A DNA stretch of 18,983 nucleotides from positions 1-18,983 of the forward strand of contig CAMZKI010000189.1 of assembly GCA_947311125.1 (NCBI GenBank), in the 5' to 3' direction. The position numbers and the translations under genes were made by a program. Positions 15,550-18,983 of the stretch are shown here, piece by piece. Every line of letters starts with the position of its first letter. Position 1 is the stretch's first letter. The notes beneath the pieces were generated by a model. The model did no database searches. It saw only the letters and a program-made list of their open reading frames with translations, and was not told where the DNA came from. Origin of the DNA: an uncultured Chlorobiota bacterium (GTDB lineage: Bacteria > Bacteroidota > Bacteroidia > Bacteroidales > JAADGE01).

Positions 15550-15861
15550 TTAACTATTGTTACAGTCGGTACATTTATTCAGGCACTCTATTATATGTTT
15601 AAGATTGTTGTTTTTCAGAAAATAATATGAGTGCTTACCGTCCCTTTCCGACATTAAAACTCCTTTATCTTTTAAAATTCCTAAATGGTGTGATGTAGTA
15701 GATTGCTCTATTTTAAGAGCTTCATGAATTTCTGTTACGGTTAGTTTTTTGTTGTCGGAAAGAAGGTTAAGAATCGCTACTCTTAAAGGGTGAGCCATAG
15801 CTTTTAAAATCTGAGAAGCCGCTTGGAGCCTTTCAGTTGTCAGTGAGGTATCCGTGTTCAT
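15550..15861 (-). CDS. ArsR-family winged-helix transcriptional repressor
   Basis: This 103-residue protein is a small winged helix-turn-helix regulator. Family features are LKAMAHPLRVAILNLLSDN (helix 1-2), the recognition region EIHEALKIEQSTTSHHLGILKDKGVLMSERDGKHSYYFL, and its length. The ELCVCDL-type metal site of classical ArsR/SmtB proteins in helix 3 is missing (TVTEIHEAL instead). Instead, three Cys (93, 97 and 100) lie in a C-terminal CLNKCTDC cluster that could bind a metal or respond to thiol or oxidative change. The gene is alone: the downstream neighbour is queD with its own promoter. A 22-bp perfect palindrome starting 51 nt upstream of its ATG is a likely autoregulatory operator. 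The signal sensed is unknown. Confidence 0.82.
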   Translation of the reverse strand: MNTDTSLTTERLQAASQILKAMAHPLRVAILNLLSDNKKLTVTEIHEALKIEQSTTSHHLGILKDKGVLMSERDGKHSYYFLKNNNLKHIIECLNKCTDCNNS

Positions 15862-15892
15862 GTTCTTGGAATTTTATATATTTTGCAATGCT

Positions 15893-15955
15893 ACAACTTT
15901 TTTGAACCTGAAAATATGACAATTGTCATATTTATATATTTTGATATGTAGTTGT
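15893..15955. promoter_or_regulatory. Likely operator: 22-bp perfect palindrome inside an outer inverted repeat
   Basis: The core at 15912-15933 is a perfect 22-bp palindrome: half-site AAATATGAC, then AATT, then the exact inverse of the half-site. An outer inverted repeat, ACAACT (15893-15898) and AGTTGT (15950-15955), is almost concentric with it. The site lies in the 176-nt gap between the divergent ArsR-family and aminotransferase genes, 51 nt upstream of the repressor start. ArsR-family dimers bind such imperfect to perfect palindromes, so this is probably the repressor's own operator. Whether it also affects the aminotransferase, whose -7 box is 78 nt away, is unknown. Confidence 0.65.
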
Positions 15956-16011
15956 AATCTGTGAGATTATATTATTTGTCAAAAAAACATTTTAAAAAAG
16001 GGAATAATTTT

Positions 16012-16019
16012 TACATTTG
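16012..16019 (+). promoter_or_regulatory. -7 promoter element for the aminotransferase gene
   Basis: TACATTTG matches TAnnTTTG exactly, 18 nt before ATG 16038. No -33 TTTG is seen at the usual distance. Its position favours ATG 16038 as the start, because a TTG at 16017 would overlap the promoter element itself. Confidence 0.55.
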
Positions 16020-16037
16020 CAGCTCAAAATTTTCAGA

Positions 16038-17210
16038 ATGATAAGAGCAAAAGACCCTAATATTAAAACGTCTGTTTTTGCCGTTATGACCAAGGCGGCA
16101 CAGAAATATAACGCAATTAATCTGTCCCAGGGATTTCCTGATTTTGAAATTTCAAAAGACCTTATTTCTCTGGTTAATAAGTATATGCTTACAGGATATA
16201 ACCAATATGCTCCTATGCCCGGTATTTTGCCGTTAAGAGAAAAGCTGTCGCAAAAAATAGAGAAACTGTATAAACGAAAATATAATCCGGAAACGGAAAT
16301 AACAATAACATCCGGTGCAACACAAGCATTACATTCTGTTATTTCAACCATTGTAAATGACGGTGACGAAGTTATTATTTTTGAGCCGGCGTACGACAGT
16401 TATGCCCCGGTTGTTCGCCTTAACGGAGGAAGACCTGTTTTTGTTCGTTTAAATTATCCTGATTTTGAAACAGACTGGGAAAAAGTAAATAAAATGATTA
16501 ACTCAAAAACAAAGTTAATCATTATAAACTCTCCTCAAAATCCTTCGGGAAAAATTTTTTCGGACGAGGATATAAGTAACCTGAAAAAAGTTGTTGCCGG
16601 CACAAAAATTTTCATCTTAAGCGATGAGGTCTATGAGCATATTATTTTTGACAATAAACAGCACAACAGTATTGCAAAGTATCCGGAACTTGCAGAAAGG
16701 AGCATTTTAGTTTTTTCTTTCGGGAAAGTGTATAATGCAACCGGCTGGAAATTAGGATATTTTGTTGCACCGGAAAAAATTACCGAAGAGATAAGAAAAA
16801 TACATCAATTTACGGTATTTTCTTCAAACACTCCTATACAATATGCCGTCTCGGAATATTTAGACAAGGAAGAGGAGTATCTGAAACTTTCCGGCTTTTT
16901 TCAGGATAAAAGAGATTTTTTTAATGAAATGCTTAAAGAAATCGGCTTTGAGATAGTCCCTGCTCAAGGAACTTATTTTCAAACAGTAAGTTTCTCCGGC
17001 TTGACAGATGAAACAGATATGCAATTGGCAATGAGGCTAACAGAAAAGTTCGGAGTTGCGGCAATACCGATGTCTTCTTTTTATCATAATGAAGAAAATA
17101 CAAAAACATTGAGATTTTGTTTTGCAAAAAAAGATGATGTTCTAAAGCAAGCTGCGGACAAACTTGATGATTTTTACACAAAAGCCAAAAAGCAACTTAA
17201 TTTATTTTAA
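16038..17210 (+). CDS. Methionine-type PLP-dependent aminotransferase (YbdL/kynurenine aminotransferase-like)
   Basis: This 390-residue fold-type I aminotransferase starts with MIRAKDPNIKTSVFAVMTKAA and INLSQGFPDF, hallmarks of class I/II aminotransferases of the YbdL/KAT group. The PLP Lys is Lys230 in SFGKVYNATGWKLGYF. Other blocks are SGATQALHSVI (phosphate-binding region), NSPQNPSGKI, ILSDEVYEHI and the C-terminal LRFCFAKK with the carboxylate-binding Arg. E. coli YbdL prefers methionine, and Bacteroidota homologues are usually annotated methionine aminotransferase. It would interconvert methionine or aromatic amino acids with their 2-oxo acids, with a possible role in methionine salvage. 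Substrate is an inference. It is divergent from the ArsR-family gene and appears to be a single-gene transcript. Confidence 0.87.
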   Translation: MIRAKDPNIKTSVFAVMTKAAQKYNAINLSQGFPDFEISKDLISLVNKYMLTGYNQYAPMPGILPLREKLSQKIEKLYKRKYNPETEITITSGATQALHSVISTIVNDGDEVIIFEPAYDSYAPVVRLNGGRPVFVRLNYPDFETDWEKVNKMINSKTKLIIINSPQNPSGKIFSDEDISNLKKVVAGTKIFILSDEVYEHIIFDNKQHNSIAKYPELAERSILVFSFGKVYNATGWKLGYFVAPEKITEEIRKIHQFTVFSSNTPIQYAVSEYLDKEEEYLKLSGFFQDKRDFFNEMLKEIGFEIVPAQGTYFQTVSFSGLTDETDMQLAMRLTEKFGVAAIPMSSFYHNEENTKTLRFCFAKKDDVLKQAADKLDDFYTKAKKQLNLF

Positions 17211-17270
17211 TATTTTAAGCTTGATTATTCATAATTGAAGTTCTGCCCGGCATAAAAATATCGGAAAAGT

Positions 17271-17303
17271 TTTGCCTTTAAAAATTTGAATTCCGTATAT
17301 TTG
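17271..17303 (+). promoter_or_regulatory. Bacteroidota-type promoter for the nucleoside phosphorylase gene
   Basis: TTTG (17271-17274), 21 nt, then TATATTTG (17296-17303) is a near-perfect match to the Bacteroidota housekeeping promoter. The -7 box ends 19-31 nt before the candidate ATG codons at 17323 and 17335. The rest of the 112-nt gap after the aminotransferase shows no clear terminator. Confidence 0.72.
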
Positions 17304-17334
17304 CGGTTTATTCAAATTTTAAATGTTTAGGATT

Positions 17335-18207
17335 ATGGAAAGAATCGGAGAATCAGAACTTATTTTAAACGGCGACGGAACAATATTTCACTTACACTTA
17401 AAGCCCGAAAATATTGCAGATAATATTATTCTTGTCGGCGATCAGGGACGAGTGGAAATGGTTTCAAAATATTTTGACACTGTCAGTTTTAAAGCCGGTA
17501 ATCGTGAGTTTATAACACATACGGGAACATATAAAGGGAAACCGATTACCGTTATTTCAACCGGAATAGGAACTGACAATATAGATATTGTTGTAAACGA
17601 ATTAGATGCATTAGCCAATATTGATTTAAAAGAAAGAATTCCGAAGAAAGAGCATCGAACACTGAATTTAGTCAGAATAGGAACCTCCGGGGCATTACAA
17701 GCTGACATTCCGGTTGATACGCCTGTTGTTTCCGAAACATCAATAGGATTTGACGGGTTGTTAAATTTTTATGACGGACGAGATAAGCTCGGAAATAAAG
17801 ATTTGCAAAAAGCTTTTTTATCTCATACAAGTTGGGATAAAGAATTAGCAACACCCTATTTTGCAGATGCCTCAAAAGAGTTAATCGAAAAAATAGGATT
17901 TGATATGCGAAAAGGAATGACTATTTCCGCTCCGGGGTTTTACGGTCCGCAGGGAAGAATTTTGAGATTAAAGACTATAGATACTAGTTTAAACGAAAAA
18001 ATTTCTGCCTTTGAATACGAAGGACGAAAAATAACAAACTATGAAATGGAAAGTTCGGCAATTGCGGGGCTCTCGAAACTTATGGGACATAATGCCCTGA
18101 CTGTTTGCAGCATTATCGCAAACAGAATGCGAAAAGAATACAGCGTGAATTATAAGGTTGCCGTTGAAAAATTAGTGGTAACGGTTCTTGATCGTCTTTT
18201 ATCATAA
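17335..18207 (+). CDS. Nucleoside phosphorylase, uridine phosphorylase-like
   Basis: This 290-residue protein belongs to the PNP/UDP family and most resembles Bacteroides uridine phosphorylase, which cleaves uridine with phosphate to uracil and ribose-1-phosphate. Visible blocks: SELILNGDGTIFHLHLKPE, the phosphate-binding VGDQGRV (normally GDPGRV, so Pro is replaced by Gln), VRIGTSGAL, SIGFDGLLNFYDGRDKLG, and the ribose/base-binding NYEMESSAIAGLSKLMGH. Two starts are possible; ATG 17335 gives an N-terminus closer to remembered homologues than ATG 17323, which adds four residues. The next gene begins 9 nt after its stop, suggesting co-transcription. Specificity for uridine over other nucleosides is inference. 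Confidence 0.85.
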   Translation: MERIGESELILNGDGTIFHLHLKPENIADNIILVGDQGRVEMVSKYFDTVSFKAGNREFITHTGTYKGKPITVISTGIGTDNIDIVVNELDALANIDLKERIPKKEHRTLNLVRIGTSGALQADIPVDTPVVSETSIGFDGLLNFYDGRDKLGNKDLQKAFLSHTSWDKELATPYFADASKELIEKIGFDMRKGMTISAPGFYGPQGRILRLKTIDTSLNEKISAFEYEGRKITNYEMESSAIAGLSKLMGHNALTVCSIIANRMRKEYSVNYKVAVEKLVVTVLDRLLS

Positions 18208-18216
18208 AAAAACGGT

Positions 18217-18899
18217 ATGAAGCAAACGGAATTACAAGCACTGATAAGCCTTTTAGACGATAAAGACACTATGGTGTTTAATGCCGTTCGCGAAAAACTC
18301 TTAAGTGCCGACGAATCAATTATTCCGTATTTGAAATTGTCGGCACCGTATTTAAAAAATAAATTATATACAGAACGTGCCGACGAAATTATTAACTTGT
18401 TAAGGTTTCGGGAACTTGACAAAGAGTTTAGGATTTGGCTTGAAAATGACGAGCATCTGCTTTACGGAGCATTTTTAATAGCAAAATATCAGTATCCGGA
18501 AATTGTTTACGAAGATGTTGAGGATAAGCTGAACAGAATCGTAAATGATTTAAGAACGGATATACATTTGTATTTAACAGGTTTACAGCAAGTAAGAAAA
18601 ATAAACAGAATCCTTTATGACGTGCATAGATTTATTCCGGATTTTTCCGACATAATTAATCCTGCAACATCATATCTGAACAAGGTTTTGGAAAGCAAAA
18701 AAAGCAATGACGTGATAATTGCTGTTGTTTACATCTATATAGCACAAAAATTAGGGTTGCCTGTTTACGGAGTTGATTTTCCGAGAAATTTTCTTCTTGT
18801 ATTTAAAGATGAACGCTCGGGAGATGCTCTTTTTTATATAAATCCTTTTAATAAAGGAGCAATAGTTACAAAAAATGATATTATGACCTTCTTAAGAAA
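18217..18899 (+). CDS. Transglutaminase-like (SirB1-type, Transglut_core2) protein, 3' end lost in a fold-back
   Basis: The frame is open from ATG 18217 to the end of the window, but only about 227 residues (to around 18899) look genuine. An N-terminal helical region with LLSADESIIPYLKLSAPYLKNK and NEIINLLRF-type repeats precedes IAKYQYPEI and VRKINRILYDVHRF. The Transglut_core2 core follows as YLNKVLESKKSNDVIIAVVYIYIAQKLGLPVYGVDFPRNFLLVF and FYINPFNKGAIV. This family is common in Bacteroidota, usually about 280 residues, with unknown activity. In SirB1-type members the segment is commonly GHF or HF; here it is PRNF, so the expected His is Asn, and there is no catalytic Cys, which suggests a non-enzymatic protein. 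After 18886 the sequence is the reverse complement of itself, so the C-terminal residues beyond about LRN are not real. Confidence 0.7.
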
Positions 18900-18983
18900 T
18901 CATAATATCATTTTTTGTAACTATTGCTCCTTTATTAAAAGGATTTATATAAAAAAGAGCATCTCCCGAGCGTTCATCTTTAA
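18803..18983. repeat. Perfect 84-bp inverted repeat at the window end (probable fold-back artefact)
   Basis: Bases 18900-18983 are the exact reverse complement of 18803-18886, with a 13-nt spacer 18887-18899. The spacer contains the palindrome TTCTTAAGAA (18889-18898). The left arm is ordinary coding sequence of the Transglut_core2 gene; the right arm is its antisense copy running to the last base. A natural long hairpin would not be expected within a conserved coding region, so a chimera from amplification, sequencing or assembly at a contig end is the preferred reading. Confidence 0.95.

Noticed and set aside
16017..16037. A TTG start for the aminotransferase at 16017.
   Set aside because: The TTG is part of the TACATTTG promoter element, so it would lie upstream of the transcription start; ATG 16038 gives the family-typical N-terminus.
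15992..16351. A minus-strand open frame of 119 codons opposite the start of the aminotransferase.
   Set aside because: It is antisense to conserved aminotransferase sequence and would run through the promoter region; no protein family is recognisable.
18803..18983. A hairpin telomere or linear replicon end.
   Set aside because: The fold-back interrupts a conserved gene, starts next to a short palindrome and has no telomere-resolvase gene or repeat context in the window; a technical fold-back is simpler. Kept only as an alternative in the findings.
18900..18983. The C-terminal 28 codons of the last open frame as real protein sequence.
   Set aside because: These bases are the reverse complement of 18803-18886, so the amino acids are an antisense reading of the same gene.

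Overview
The window looks like a piece of an AT-rich Bacteroidota chromosome, most likely from the order Bacteroidales. This is inferred from four things. Start codons rarely have a Shine-Dalgarno sequence. Several intergenic gaps carry the Bacteroidota -7 element TAnnTTTG. The gene order DUF4271 - hemD - rnpA is typical of the phylum. The pair of lipid acyltransferases resembles the glycine-lipid genes of Bacteroides. All genes are chromosomal housekeeping or metabolic types. I see no IS element, phage, plasmid, CRISPR, tRNA or rRNA gene. No gap without a gene exceeds 300 bases.

Layout. At 1-3697 (+) there is a fatty-acid beta-oxidation cluster: the C-terminal end of a 3-hydroxyacyl-CoA dehydrogenase/enoyl-CoA hydratase, a thiolase and a long acyl-CoA dehydrogenase, closed by a strong intrinsic terminator. 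At 3940-6369 (+) there is a lipid-modification block: a PlsC-like O-acyltransferase, a GNAT-type N-acyltransferase (a GlsA/GlsB-like pair) and a small secreted, probably outer-membrane barrel protein. At 6366-8187 (-) lie DUF4271 membrane protein, uroporphyrinogen-III synthase and RNase P protein, tightly packed. At 8270-11108 (+) a glutaryl-CoA-dehydrogenase-type enzyme is followed after 10 nt by an S41 C-terminal processing protease, then at 11199-11588 a stand-alone SiaC-family (DUF1987) phosphoprotein with its own promoter.

At 11664-15471 (-) a compact queD - polA - mobA operon has gaps of only 2 nt. It is preceded at 15550-15861 (-) by an ArsR-family repressor with a Cys cluster at its C-terminus. 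Between that repressor and the next gene lies a perfect 22-bp palindrome nested in an outer inverted repeat, a likely operator. At 16038-17210 (+) is a methionine-type aminotransferase, and at 17335-18207 (+) a uridine-phosphorylase-like enzyme with a textbook Bacteroidota promoter, followed by a partial Transglut_core2 (SirB1-like) gene.

The last 181 bases form a perfect 84-bp inverted repeat with a 13-nt spacer. The sequence turns around inside the Transglut_core2 gene and reads back on itself. The simplest reading is a fold-back artefact at a contig end, so nothing after about 18886 should be trusted as genomic sequence. I did not find a convincing new multi-gene system. The best leads are the ArsR operator region, the glycine-lipid pair with its associated outer-membrane protein, and the orphan SiaC protein.
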